A stretch of DNA of 9,792 nt, from NCBI GenBank assembly GCA_003650185.1, contig QMOF01000069.1, positions 1 to 9,792 on the forward strand. The letters run 5' to 3'. The position numbers and the translations under genes were made by a program. The stretch comes from Chloroflexota bacterium. Lineage in GTDB: Bacteria; Chloroflexota; Dehalococcoidia; UBA2247; RBG-13-53-26. Under the pieces are notes generated by a model. The model did not search any database. It saw nothing but the letters and a program-made list of their open reading frames with translations, and was not told the DNA's origin. Positions 1 through 6,389 of this stretch are shown here, piece by piece (within the stretch, counting starts at the first letter, position 1; every line of letters begins with the position of its first letter).

Positions 1-1390
1 CCCCCAGCCCCCCCGTGGGAGGCATACCGTGTCTCAAAGCTGTGATGAAGTCCTCCTGGTAGCGCTCGGCTTCCTCGTCCCCGAATGCCAGTCGCCAGCG
101 CTCCTGCTCGCGGAAGCGCTCGGCCTGCTCCACAGGGTCGTTCAGCTCGGTGAAGGCGTTGGCGATCTCCATCCCGGCGACAAAAAGCTCGAATCTCTCC
201 ACCAGCATCGGGTTGTCTGGCTTCCTCTTGGCCAGCGGCGTGGTCTCTACCGGGTAGTCCAGTAGGAAAGTAGGCTGGATCAGGTTGGGTTCCACGTAGG
301 TAGATACAAGCTTGTCAACAAGATAGGCCGGGCTGAGGCTTTCCTCTACCTCCACGCCCTTTGCCACCATCGCATCGCGCAGGGCCTGGGCACCGTCCTT
401 CAAGCATTCTTCGAAGTCTATACCGCACCGCTCCAGCACTGCCTGCCGCAGTGTCACCCGCTGCCACGGCGGGCTGAGGTCGATGTCCTCGTCGCCAGAC
501 CTGATCCGGCAGGTCCCGAGCACCTCGCGGGCTACCTTAGAGACCATTTCCTCGACCATGCCCATCACGTCATTGTAGTCGGCGTAGGCCTCGTAGCTTT
601 CCAGTGTGGTAAACTCGGGATTGTGCCTGGTGGAGATACCCTCGTTGCGGAAGATGCGGCCTAGCTCGTAGACAGCGTCAAATCCACCCACAATCAGTCT
701 CTTCAGGTGCAACTCGGTGGCAATGCGCAGGTACAGGTCCTCATCCAGCGCGTTGTGGTGGGTGACAAAAGGGTGTGCCCTGGCCCCACCGGGGATGGCA
801 TGGAGGATCGGCGTCTCCACCTCAATGAAGCCACGCTCATCCATGAAGCGCCGGATAGCAGCTATCACCCGGCTGCGCACCAGAAACGTCTCCCTGGCGG
901 ACTGATTAGAGATGAGGTCAAGGTAGCGCTGGCGGTAGCGCTTCTCCACGTCGACCAGCCCGTGCCACTTCTCCGGCAGGGGCTCGAGCGACTTGGCCAG
1001 GATAGTGAAGTCCGACACCTTCAGCGTGACTTCGCCACTCTTCGTGCGGAAAAGTCGGCCGCTGACACCGATGAAGTCACCCAGGTCAAGCTCCTGGACG
1101 AGGGCATAGCTGTCGTCACCCACGTCGTCTCGGCGGAAGTATACCTGAATCCTGCCAGAGCCGTCCCGGATGTCGACGAAGGTCGCCTTGCCCATGCCGC
1201 GGTGGGCCACGATCCGCCCGGCCAGCCGAAGGACTACATCCTCGCCGATCTCGCCCTGTTCAAAGACCTCTCTTGCCTGCTGGGCGGTGTGGGTGCGGCG
1301 ATAGCGGTTGGGGTAGGGATCGATCCCACGAGCCCGTAGCCCCTGTAGCTTGTCGAGGCGCTGCTGGCTGATAACTTCTAGCCTGGCCAC
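1..1390 (-). CDS. lysS: Lysyl-tRNA synthetase, class II (3' end cut by window edge)
   Basis: Charges tRNA(Lys) with lysine in the cytoplasm, using ATP. Reading the - strand from a GTG at 1390 gives 463 codons with no stop before the edge; the family is usually about 490-505 residues, so only the extreme C-terminus is missing. Seen in order: an N-terminal OB-fold anticodon-binding domain (LAGRIVAHRGMGKATFVDIR, about residues 50-70), class II motif 1 (around residues 165-185, ending in ERGFIEVETPIL), motif 2 (FRNEGISTRHNPEFT, from about residue 246), and the beginning of motif 3 (HGMPPTGGLG, from residue 454). An in-frame TAA lies seven codons upstream of the GTG and no ATG lies between, so GTG is the best start, although its ribosome binding site (GGCAGG) is weak. 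It is divergent from the atp operon. Identification is secure; the start is less so. Confidence 0.96.
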   Translation of the reverse strand, partial: MARLEVISQQRLDKLQGLRARGIDPYPNRYRRTHTAQQAREVFEQGEIGEDVVLRLAGRIVAHRGMGKATFVDIRDGSGRIQVYFRRDDVGDDSYALVQELDLGDFIGVSGRLFRTKSGEVTLKVSDFTILAKSLEPLPEKWHGLVDVEKRYRQRYLDLISNQSARETFLVRSRVIAAIRRFMDERGFIEVETPILHAIPGGARAHPFVTHHNALDEDLYLRIATELHLKRLIVGGFDAVYELGRIFRNEGISTRHNPEFTTLESYEAYADYNDVMGMVEEMVSKVAREVLGTCRIRSGDEDIDLSPPWQRVTLRQAVLERCGIDFEECLKDGAQALRDAMVAKGVEVEESLSPAYLVDKLVSTYVEPNLIQPTFLLDYPVETTPLAKRKPDNPMLVERFELFVAGMEIANAFTELNDPVEQAERFREQERWRLAFGDEEAERYQEDFITALRHGMPPTGGLG

Positions 1391-1410
1391 TTTGTCTGCC
1401 TGCCAGCGGT

Positions 1411-1440
1411 ATTATAAGGTATGTTCTCTGCATGCTGCAA
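1411..1440 (-). promoter_or_regulatory. Candidate sigma70-type promoter of lysS
   Basis: On the - strand a perfect TATAAT (1416-1411) lies 18 bp downstream of TTGCAG (1440-1435), a partial -35 match. Transcription would start near 1404, leaving a leader of only about 14 nt before the GTG start at 1390. The -10 hexamer is convincing, the -35 weak. This is inference from consensus only. Confidence 0.4.
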
Positions 1441-1514
1441 AGAGGCGAGGGGGAAGGTGCGAGGTGAGCGATTGGCACCGAGGTGTCGTCTTTCAGCTTT
1501 GTGTGCCATTGTGA

Positions 1515-1531
1515 GGCCGCCGCAGGCGGCC
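1515..1531. repeat. Short perfect inverted repeat
   Basis: GGCCGCC and GGCGGCC are separated by GCA, giving a 7-bp GC-only stem with a 3-nt loop. There is no T-tract on either side, so it is not a classical terminator. It could be an RNA hairpin or a protein site; the function is unknown. Confidence 0.5.
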
Positions 1532-1641
1532 GAGTCGATCTCGGGGTGGGTGGGCTGAGGTACGAGCCGGTATGCCTGGCTTAAGCTGTCCCTCCCTGAT
1601 CGAGGCCGGAAAGGCTGACCTGCAGGTGCACCGGAGTCCTG

Positions 1642-1670
1642 TAGCCAGGCGGCTGCCATGGCACTAAAAT
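1642..1670 (+). promoter_or_regulatory. Candidate promoter of the atp operon
   Basis: TAGCCA (1642-1647, 4/6 match to TTGACA) is followed after 17 bp by TAAAAT (1665-1670, 5/6 match to TATAAT). A transcript starting near 1677 would have a leader of about 130 nt that includes the hairpin at 1745-1777. It is the best + strand candidate I found in the gap, but weak; another sigma factor or a more distant promoter is possible. Confidence 0.3.
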
Positions 1671-1744
1671 GGGACTCGAAGAGATGCGTGGCCGGGCCAC
1701 TGGGCGTGGCTGCGTACTGAGAGCAGCAGGTCGCCCTGTCTTCT

Positions 1745-1777
1745 GCTGGCTTCTGCCCATCGGGGCAGAAGACCAGC
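1745..1777 (+). promoter_or_regulatory. Strong hairpin in the atp operon leader
   Basis: GCTGGCTTCTGCCC (1745-1758) pairs with GGGCAGAAG plus CCAGC (1763-1777) around an ATCG loop, giving 14 base pairs with a single bulged A at 1772. It ends about 19 nt before the Shine-Dalgarno sequence of the first atp gene. No U-run follows, so simple intrinsic termination is unlikely. RNA stabilisation, a 5' processing site or translational control are possible; none is shown by the sequence. Confidence 0.55.
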
Positions 1778-1808
1778 CGGAGCGCTACGCAGGGCAGGTG
1801 AGGTTGAG

Positions 1809-2039
1809 ATGGAGAAATGGGCCCTGGCGGCCAGGGTAATTGGCATCGGGTGGTACGTAGGGATATCCATTGCCGGCGGGACAGGGTTGGGTATCTGGCT
1901 TGACAGGAAGCTAGGCACCTCGATATCATTTACGCTGGTTGGCCTATTTGTCGGTCTGGGGGTGGCGTTTTACGGGTCATATCGCATGATCTCTCCGCTC
2001 CTTAAGGAGCAACAGCGGCAGGACAAGGAGGATAGGTAG
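1809..2039 (+). CDS. atpI: AtpI/AtpZ-family ATP synthase accessory membrane protein
   Basis: A 76-residue protein with two predicted membrane spans (about residues 8-30 and 37-60) and a charged cytoplasmic tail. The stretch GTGLGIWLDRKLGTSISFTL, followed by GLFVGLGVAFYGSYRM, matches the pattern of the ATPase_gene1 family (AtpZ/AtpI-like): glycine-rich first span, LD..LGT turn, then FTL.GL..G. Members of this family sit first in atp operons and have been linked to c-ring assembly and to magnesium/calcium transport; they are not part of the finished enzyme. The ATG at 1809 has the Shine-Dalgarno sequence AGGTGAGG (1796-1803) 5 nt upstream. Its stop shares one base with the GTG start of atpB, so the two are translationally coupled. 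The family is clear; whether to call it AtpI or AtpZ is less so. Confidence 0.85.
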   Translation: MEKWALAARVIGIGWYVGISIAGGTGLGIWLDRKLGTSISFTLVGLFVGLGVAFYGSYRMISPLLKEQQRQDKEDR

Positions 2040-3160
2040 TGTCCCGGCGCGGTTGCTCCGTTGTTCTGCTAGTAATGGCCGCGCTGTTCCTTGTCGGCCT
2101 TGCGGGCGGAGCTATCGGACGGGCCCTGGACATAGGCCCCATAGAGATACTCAAAGTCCCCGTACTTGAGATCCACGAGTTCTTCCGAGGCGATCCCATA
2201 TTTGACGTCGGGCCTTTCACTATCTCCAACACCTTGATCGCGTCCTGGCTGACCGTCATCCTGGTGATCGCTTTCGCTTTCGCTGCCACCCGCAAGATGC
2301 GCCTGATTCCCGGCCGTTTACAGGGCCTGGTTGAAGTGGCTCTGGAGACGCTGCTCAACTTCGTGGAAGGCGTGGCCGGCAAGAGGGACGGGCGCAGGTT
2401 CTTCCCCATAATTGCTACCATATTCATCGTCGTCATCTTCAATGCATACTTCGCTCTGCTGCCCTTCTTTGGCCCGGGCATCTATGTCACTGAGCAGGAG
2501 GAAGTCCACGCCAGCACAAGCGGGGTCATAGTGGAGCTTGTTGAGGAAGAGAAGGTGGAGGACGGCAGCGTGATCGCCCGCCTGGAAGACGGGGAGGAGA
2601 TAACGGCCCCCATGAGCGGGCACGTTCACCTGGAAGTCGAGCCGGGCGAATCTATCACCGCCGGGCAGCCGGTGGCGTCTATCACATCGCAGCCGCCCCT
2701 GTTCCGCTCTGCCAACACCGACATCAACATGACTTTGGCCCTGGCCCTGGTGGCTGTGGTCTCTATCGAGCTCTGGGGGCTCATGTCAAGAGGGTTCCGC
2801 CACTACATCAGCGAATACATCAGTTTCGGTCAGCTAGCCCGAGGCATCAAGCTCTTGTTCACCAGGGGTAGGGCATCTGCTGCCCCACTGGCCCTTCTCA
2901 CGGGTGTGATCAACGTCATCATGGGCATGCTAGAGGCGGTGAGTCACATGACGCGCATCATCAGCTTTGCCTTCCGTCTCTTTGGCAATATGACCGCGGG
3001 TGAGATACTGTTGCTGTCAGCTACGTTTCTCGTCCCGTGGATAATGGCCATCCCGTTCTACGGGCTGGAACTGCTCATCGGGTTCATCCAGGCTCTCATC
3101 TTTGGAGGGCTGACATTGGTGTGGGCCAGCATGGCCGTGGCCCACGCCACAGAAGATTAG
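2039..3160 (+). CDS. atpB: ATP synthase subunit a, with an inserted biotinyl/lipoyl-like segment
   Basis: Membrane stator subunit that forms the proton half-channels against the c-ring. The family core is intact: GRLQGLVEVALETLLNFVEG, FFPIIATIFIVVIFNAYFAL, TDINMTLALAL, and FRLFGNMTAGE with essential Arg313 and Glu322 (E. coli R210/E219 equivalents), plus Gln351 in FIQALIF (E. coli Q252). At 373 residues it is about 100 longer than the usual 240-280. The extra length is an N-terminal hydrophobic segment (about 8-28, signal peptide or extra span), a longer loop around 265-290, and an acidic insertion at about 149-217, in the loop where E. coli has a short periplasmic connection. That insertion contains two similar half-motifs, ASTSG..V..(14).G...A and APMSG.V..(15).G...A, typical of barrel-sandwich hybrid (biotinyl/lipoyl) domains, but lacks the EAMKM-type lysine turn. 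The GTG start overlaps the preceding stop; the Shine-Dalgarno AAGGAGG is 7 nt upstream. Confidence 0.95.
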   Translation: MSRRGCSVVLLVMAALFLVGLAGGAIGRALDIGPIEILKVPVLEIHEFFRGDPIFDVGPFTISNTLIASWLTVILVIAFAFAATRKMRLIPGRLQGLVEVALETLLNFVEGVAGKRDGRRFFPIIATIFIVVIFNAYFALLPFFGPGIYVTEQEEVHASTSGVIVELVEEEKVEDGSVIARLEDGEEITAPMSGHVHLEVEPGESITAGQPVASITSQPPLFRSANTDINMTLALALVAVVSIELWGLMSRGFRHYISEYISFGQLARGIKLLFTRGRASAAPLALLTGVINVIMGMLEAVSHMTRIISFAFRLFGNMTAGEILLLSATFLVPWIMAIPFYGLELLIGFIQALIFGGLTLVWASMAVAHATED

Positions 3161-3187
3161 CTGCTAGATTGGAAAGGAGGTGCCTAG

Positions 3188-3418
3188 ATGGATGCAGAGG
3201 CAATAAAAATGCTCGCCGTAGGAATGGCAGCCGGTCTCGGTCTGCTGGGACCAGCCCTGGGGCTCGGGCTTATCGGTTTTTCCACGGTGCAAGCCTTGGG
3301 ACGTAACCCGGAGGCCAGGGGAGCCATCATGACGAATATGATCCTGGTGGCAGCCCTGACGGAGGCTATCGGAATCTACGCTCTGATCGTCTCGATCATC
3401 CTGGCTATGGTAGCCTGA
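3188..3418 (+). CDS. atpE: ATP synthase subunit c (rotor ring proteolipid)
   Basis: A 76-residue helical hairpin that oligomerises into the rotor ring and carries ions across the membrane. TM1 (about 8-36) has the glycine pattern GLGLLGPALGLGLIG that allows tight helix packing. The polar loop is RNP (39-41). TM2 carries the ion-binding Glu59 in ALTEAIGIYAL. Compared with sodium-binding rings such as that of Ilyobacter, the TM1 glutamine is Leu26 and the Ser-Thr after the glutamate is Ala60-Ile61, so proton coupling is predicted (inference). Translation should be strong: GGAAAGGAGGT (3171-3181) is a full anti-Shine-Dalgarno match 6 nt before the ATG, fitting the need for many c copies per enzyme. 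Length is normal. Confidence 0.98.
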   Translation: MDAEAIKMLAVGMAAGLGLLGPALGLGLIGFSTVQALGRNPEARGAIMTNMILVAALTEAIGIYALIVSIILAMVA

Positions 3419-3443
3419 TTGGGACGACTGGAGAAAGGAGCAG

Positions 3444-3569
3444 ATGATGGGAAATGACGGGTTCCCGACTTCGCTTGCCATTCTTATCGCAGTGGTGACC
3501 CTCGGTGCGCTGGGCTTCATGGCCTACGTGGTTGCAACCGTGATCAGCCTGGGAGCGCCCGCTGGATGA
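3444..3569 (+). CDS. Small single-span membrane protein of unknown function between atpE and atpF
   Basis: An ORF of 41 codons (40 if the second ATG at 3447 is used, which has better spacing) begins after AAAGGAG (3434-3440). It lies 25 nt after atpE and 29 nt before atpF, wholly within the operon. The protein starts MMGNDGFPTSLAILIAV and has a polar N-terminus, one hydrophobic helix (about residues 10-36) and a short GAPAG tail. The ribosome binding site, position and clear membrane-span composition argue that it is translated. I do not recognise a family. Its helix loosely resembles c-subunit TM2 (ILIAVVTLGALGF against ILVAALTEAIGIY) but without a carboxylate, so a c-subunit relic or a small accessory subunit are both conceivable. 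It could also be a non-coding spacer that is open by chance. Confidence 0.6.
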   Translation: MMGNDGFPTSLAILIAVVTLGALGFMAYVVATVISLGAPAG

Positions 3570-3598
3570 TGCAGCCATTCTGTTGAAAAGGAGCAAGT

Positions 3599-4102
3599 AT
3601 GCTCGACAAGCTTGGAATCGATCCTCCGAGCCTGGTGGCTTTTTTGATTAACTTCTTTCTCCTGCTTGGCGTGTTGACATTGGTCCTTTACAAGCCGGTT
3701 ACCAGGATGCTTGACCAGCGGGCTGCCAAGATCAAGGAGGGCCTGGAGGAGGCCGAGCGAATGAGGGCCGAGGCGTTACGGGCGGAGGAGGCGGTCAAGG
3801 CAGAGATAGAAGCTGGCCGCAAACAGGGCCAGGCTATCGTGGCCCAGGCACAACAGACGGCTGAAAGGGTGAAAGAAGAAGCAAGAGCGGCAGCAAGACA
3901 GGAAGCAGAGAGCCTCATCGCCAGAGCGCGGACCGAGATCGACAGGGAAAGGGAAGAGAGCTTCAACCAGTTGCGGCAGGAGTTTGCTGACCTGGCCATT
4001 GCTGCAGCAGAGAAGGTGATTGGCCAGGCCGTGGACAAGCAAGCACACCAGAGACTGATTGACGAGGTGCTGGAGAAAGGCCTCAGCTCCAACAAGAACT
4101 AG
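3599..4102 (+). CDS. atpF: ATP synthase subunit b (peripheral stalk)
   Basis: Stator subunit that links the membrane a subunit to the F1 head through delta. One N-terminal membrane span (about residues 12-31, FLINFFLLLGVLTLVLYKPV) ends in the family's YKP motif. It is followed by a long charged, alanine/glutamate/arginine-rich coiled coil (about 37-145) and a C-terminal delta-binding region (FADLAIAAAEKVIGQAV). 167 residues is normal. Only one b-type gene is seen in this operon, so a b homodimer is expected rather than b/b'. The ATG at 3599 has AAAAGGAG (3586-3593) 5 nt upstream. The coding sequence is followed after 9 nt by atpH. Confidence 0.97.
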   Translation: MLDKLGIDPPSLVAFLINFFLLLGVLTLVLYKPVTRMLDQRAAKIKEGLEEAERMRAEALRAEEAVKAEIEAGRKQGQAIVAQAQQTAERVKEEARAAARQEAESLIARARTEIDREREESFNQLRQEFADLAIAAAEKVIGQAVDKQAHQRLIDEVLEKGLSSNKN

Positions 4103-4111
4103 GTCAAGCCA

Positions 4112-4648
4112 ATGGCCAAAGGTGTTTCCGCAAAACGGCATGCCCAGGCGGTATTTCAGATCGCGCTGGAGACCGGTCAGCTCGACAGGTGGCAGAGAGA
4201 CCTCGAGGTCATGGCCGATACACTGGCAGAGCCCGGCCTCGTTGCCCTGCTGGAGAACCCCAAGGTGAAGCTCGATGAGAAAAGGGAGGTCCTGGAGAAG
4301 GTGCTGCCAGACATAGCGCCTGCGGCCATGAACCTGGCCCACTTCCTGGTGGCCAAGAACCGACTCAGGATACTGCCGGGTATGCTCACTGAGTATGAGC
4401 GGCTGCTGAATGCGCATTACGGAAGAGAGGTGGCAGAGGTATCCACCGCTGTTCCCATCAGCGACGAAGAGAAAGAGAGGGTCCGAAAACGGCTGGCCGA
4501 GTTGCTCGGCAAGGAGCTGGTGATCAAGGTCAAGGTCGATCCCGACGTGATGGGTGGCCTGGTGGCCAGGGTGGGTGACACCCTGGTGGACGGCAGCGTG
4601 CGCACCAGGCTCCGGGACTTGAGACAGAGCCTGGTTCATGCCCGGTGA
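4112..4648 (+). CDS. atpH: ATP synthase subunit delta (OSCP homologue)
   Basis: Caps the F1 head and joins it to the b stalk. The 178 residues have the usual two parts: an N-terminal helical bundle (AKRHAQAVFQIALETGQLDR near the start, then LLENPKVKLDEKREVLEKVL) and a C-terminal domain with the conserved end VDPDVMGGLVARVGDTLVDG followed by SVRTRLRDL. Length is typical. The start has only a weak AGGT upstream and lies 9 nt after the atpF stop, so reinitiation by ribosomes finishing atpF is likely. It is followed by the longest gap inside the operon (183 nt) before atpA. Confidence 0.96.
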   Translation: MAKGVSAKRHAQAVFQIALETGQLDRWQRDLEVMADTLAEPGLVALLENPKVKLDEKREVLEKVLPDIAPAAMNLAHFLVAKNRLRILPGMLTEYERLLNAHYGREVAEVSTAVPISDEEKERVRKRLAELLGKELVIKVKVDPDVMGGLVARVGDTLVDGSVRTRLRDLRQSLVHAR

Positions 4649-4831
4649 AAGACGCTGCTCTGCCTGGCTATGGGCTTGTCGTGAGGGATGACGATGGCGC
4701 CAAGCGAGATACGCCCAGGGGCTGAAACCCAACCATCAACACTCTGCCCAATCAAGCTGGGGTTGTGGTGGGGTCCTGGGGCCATAACGGGCTTAGCCGG
4801 GGCAGGGCGCGACCCGGGGGAGGTAACATAG
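4649..4831 (+). other. Intra-operon gap between atpH and atpA with a dubious short ORF
   Basis: This is much longer than the other spacers in the operon. No convincing promoter or terminator hairpin was found. A 47-codon frame beginning with ATG at 4688 (ATG also at 4694; weak GAGGG upstream) ends in TAG at 4829-4831, directly touching the atpA start codon. Its product (MTMAPSEIRPGAETQ...) is proline- and glycine-rich without recognisable features and is probably fortuitous, though a leader peptide coupled to atpA cannot be excluded. The last part holds the atpA Shine-Dalgarno sequence GGGGGAGGT. Confidence 0.4.
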
Positions 4832-6343
4832 ATGGTAACACGTGGTCAAGATATCGTTTCGGTAATCAAGCAGCAGATCGAGCGCTTTGGCGCCGAGGTG
4901 GCAATGGTGGACGTGGGAACCGTGGTGGAGGTGGCCGACGGCCTGGCCCACATCCACGGGCTTTCTGGCGCCAAGTACAACGAGCTGCTGCAGTTCCCCA
5001 AGGACGTCATGGGAATTGCCCTCAATCTGGAAGAGGACAGCGTCGGGGCAGTTATCCTGGGTGATTGCTCAGAGATCAAGGAGGGCGACGAGGTCCGCTG
5101 CACCGGGCGCATCCTGGAGGTGCCGGTGGGCGAGGGGCTGATAGGGCGGGTGGTGGATCCGCTTGGGCGGCCCCTCGATAGGAAAGGTGCTGTCAAGTAC
5201 GACAGGACGCGGCCTATGGAGAGGGTGGCTCCCAACGTAGTCATGCGGGCCCCGGTTAGCGTGCCGGTTCATACTGGAATCAAAGCCATAGACGCCATGA
5301 TACCCATCGGGCGCGGGCAGCGTGAGCTGATAATTGGTGACCGCTTCACCGGCAAGTCGACCATCTGTATCGATACCATCATCAGCCAGAAGGGTGGAGA
5401 CCTCATCTGCATCTACGCCGCCATAGGGCAGAAGACCTCCAAGGTGGCTCAGGTGGTGGCTACACTGGAGGCCTACGGCGCTCTGGAGCATACCATAGTG
5501 GTTTGCGCCGGTGCGTCAGACCCGGCTGCCATGCAATACCTGTGCCCCTATGCCGCCTGCGCCATAGGAGAGGAGTTCATGGAACAGGGCAAGGATGCCC
5601 TGGTAGTATATGACGACCTGTCCAAACATGCCTGGTCGTATCGCCAGATCTCTTTGCTGCTCCGCCGGCCGCCCGGCCGGGAAGCATACCCGGGAGACAT
5701 CTTCTACCTGCACAGTCGGCTTCTGGAGAGGTCGGCCAAGCTCTCCGAGGAGCATGGTGGCGGGTCGCTGACGGCTCTGCCCATCATCGAGACCCAGTTG
5801 AATGACGTGTCCGCCTATATCCCCACCAATGTCATTTCCATCACCGACGGGCAGATCTACCTGGAAGCAGACCTCTTCAACGCCGGGATACGGCCCGCCA
5901 TGAACGTGGGGCTGTCTGTCTCAAGGGTAGGCGGATCGGCGCAGACCAGGGCGATGAGAAAGGTGGCCGGTAGACTCAGGCTGGAGCTGGCCCAGTTCCG
6001 GGAGTTGGCTGCCTTTGCCCAGTTTGGCACTGCTGATCTGGACAAGACGACCAGAGCACAGCTTGAACGGGGCCGCCTGAGCACCGAGGTGCTGAAGCAA
6101 CCGCAGTACAGCCCACTTCCGCTGGAGAAGGAGATAATCATACTTTATGCCGTCACCAACGGCTATCTTGATGATGTGCCCCTGGACAAGGTAGCGGCCT
6201 TCGAGAAAGGCTTGTACAGCTTCATGGAGGCCAACCACCCTGAGATAGGCAGAGAAATCGCCAGTACCAAGGACATCAGCCCGGAGACGGAGCAGGCGCT
6301 TGGCAAAGCCATCGCTGAGTACAAGCAAAGTGCAACCTATTAA
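4832..6343 (+). CDS. atpA: ATP synthase subunit alpha
   Basis: Non-catalytic nucleotide-binding subunit of the F1 hexamer, and donor of the arginine finger to the beta catalytic site. The 503 residues show the beta-barrel N-terminal domain (VVEVADGLAHIHGLSGAKYN), the nucleotide-binding domain (TGIKAIDAMIPIGRGQRELI, then the P-loop), Walker B with YDDLSK, the LLLRRPPGREAYPGD block, the ISITDGQIYLE block and the arginine finger Arg365 in SVSRVGG, then a helical C-terminal domain. The P-loop reads GDRFTGKS (169-176) where the family has GDRQTGKT; Phe172 and Ser176 coincide with E. coli Gln172 and Thr176. Other departures are QKTSK for QKRST, SKHAWSYRQ for SKQAVAYRQ, and ETQLNDVSAY for ETQAGDVSAY. 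GGGGGAGGT lies 8 nt before the ATG. Confidence 0.98.
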   Translation: MVTRGQDIVSVIKQQIERFGAEVAMVDVGTVVEVADGLAHIHGLSGAKYNELLQFPKDVMGIALNLEEDSVGAVILGDCSEIKEGDEVRCTGRILEVPVGEGLIGRVVDPLGRPLDRKGAVKYDRTRPMERVAPNVVMRAPVSVPVHTGIKAIDAMIPIGRGQRELIIGDRFTGKSTICIDTIISQKGGDLICIYAAIGQKTSKVAQVVATLEAYGALEHTIVVCAGASDPAAMQYLCPYAACAIGEEFMEQGKDALVVYDDLSKHAWSYRQISLLLRRPPGREAYPGDIFYLHSRLLERSAKLSEEHGGGSLTALPIIETQLNDVSAYIPTNVISITDGQIYLEADLFNAGIRPAMNVGLSVSRVGGSAQTRAMRKVAGRLRLELAQFRELAAFAQFGTADLDKTTRAQLERGRLSTEVLKQPQYSPLPLEKEIIILYAVTNGYLDDVPLDKVAAFEKGLYSFMEANHPEIGREIASTKDISPETEQALGKAIAEYKQSATY

Positions 6344-6389
6344 CGAAGGTGGACTCAAAGACCTATAAGCCCGGAGCAGGCGAGGTGTA

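Larger units (their letters stand above)
1391..1808. other. Intergenic region between divergent lysS and the atp operon
   Basis: About 420 bp without a convincing gene. It holds the lysS promoter candidate, a GC-rich inverted repeat GGCCGCC-GCA-GGCGGCC (1515-1531), a weak + strand promoter candidate (1642-1670), a short GCCAC/GTGGC repeat (1696-1710) and a strong hairpin (1745-1777) just ahead of the first atp gene. Open frames here, including a long - strand frame that continues into the first atp gene, have no recognisable protein features and look fortuitous. Confidence 0.6.

Noticed and set aside
707..1339. 210-codon open frame on the + strand
   Set aside because: It is antisense to lysS, whose class II motifs are evident in the other strand.
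1421..1558. 46-codon + strand frame starting at ATG 1421
   Set aside because: No ribosome binding site, arginine/cysteine-rich composition and overlap with the inverted repeat suggest that it is non-coding.
1378..1929. 183-codon open frame on the - strand across the lysS-atpI gap
   Set aside because: It overlaps the conserved atpI-type gene on the other strand, shows no domain or membrane pattern, and looks like a by-product of GC-rich DNA.
3188..3418. Sodium-coupled c subunit
   Set aside because: The ligand pattern is absent: Leu26 replaces the TM1 glutamine, and Ala60-Ile61 replace the Ser-Thr after the glutamate.
3776..4732. 318-codon open frame on the - strand opposite atpF and atpH
   Set aside because: It lies antisense to two clearly conserved genes; its product is histidine/glutamine/leucine-rich without recognisable features.
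4763..4788. Internal promoter before atpA (TTGTGG...CATAAC)
   Set aside because: The spacer is only 14 bp and both hexamers match poorly.
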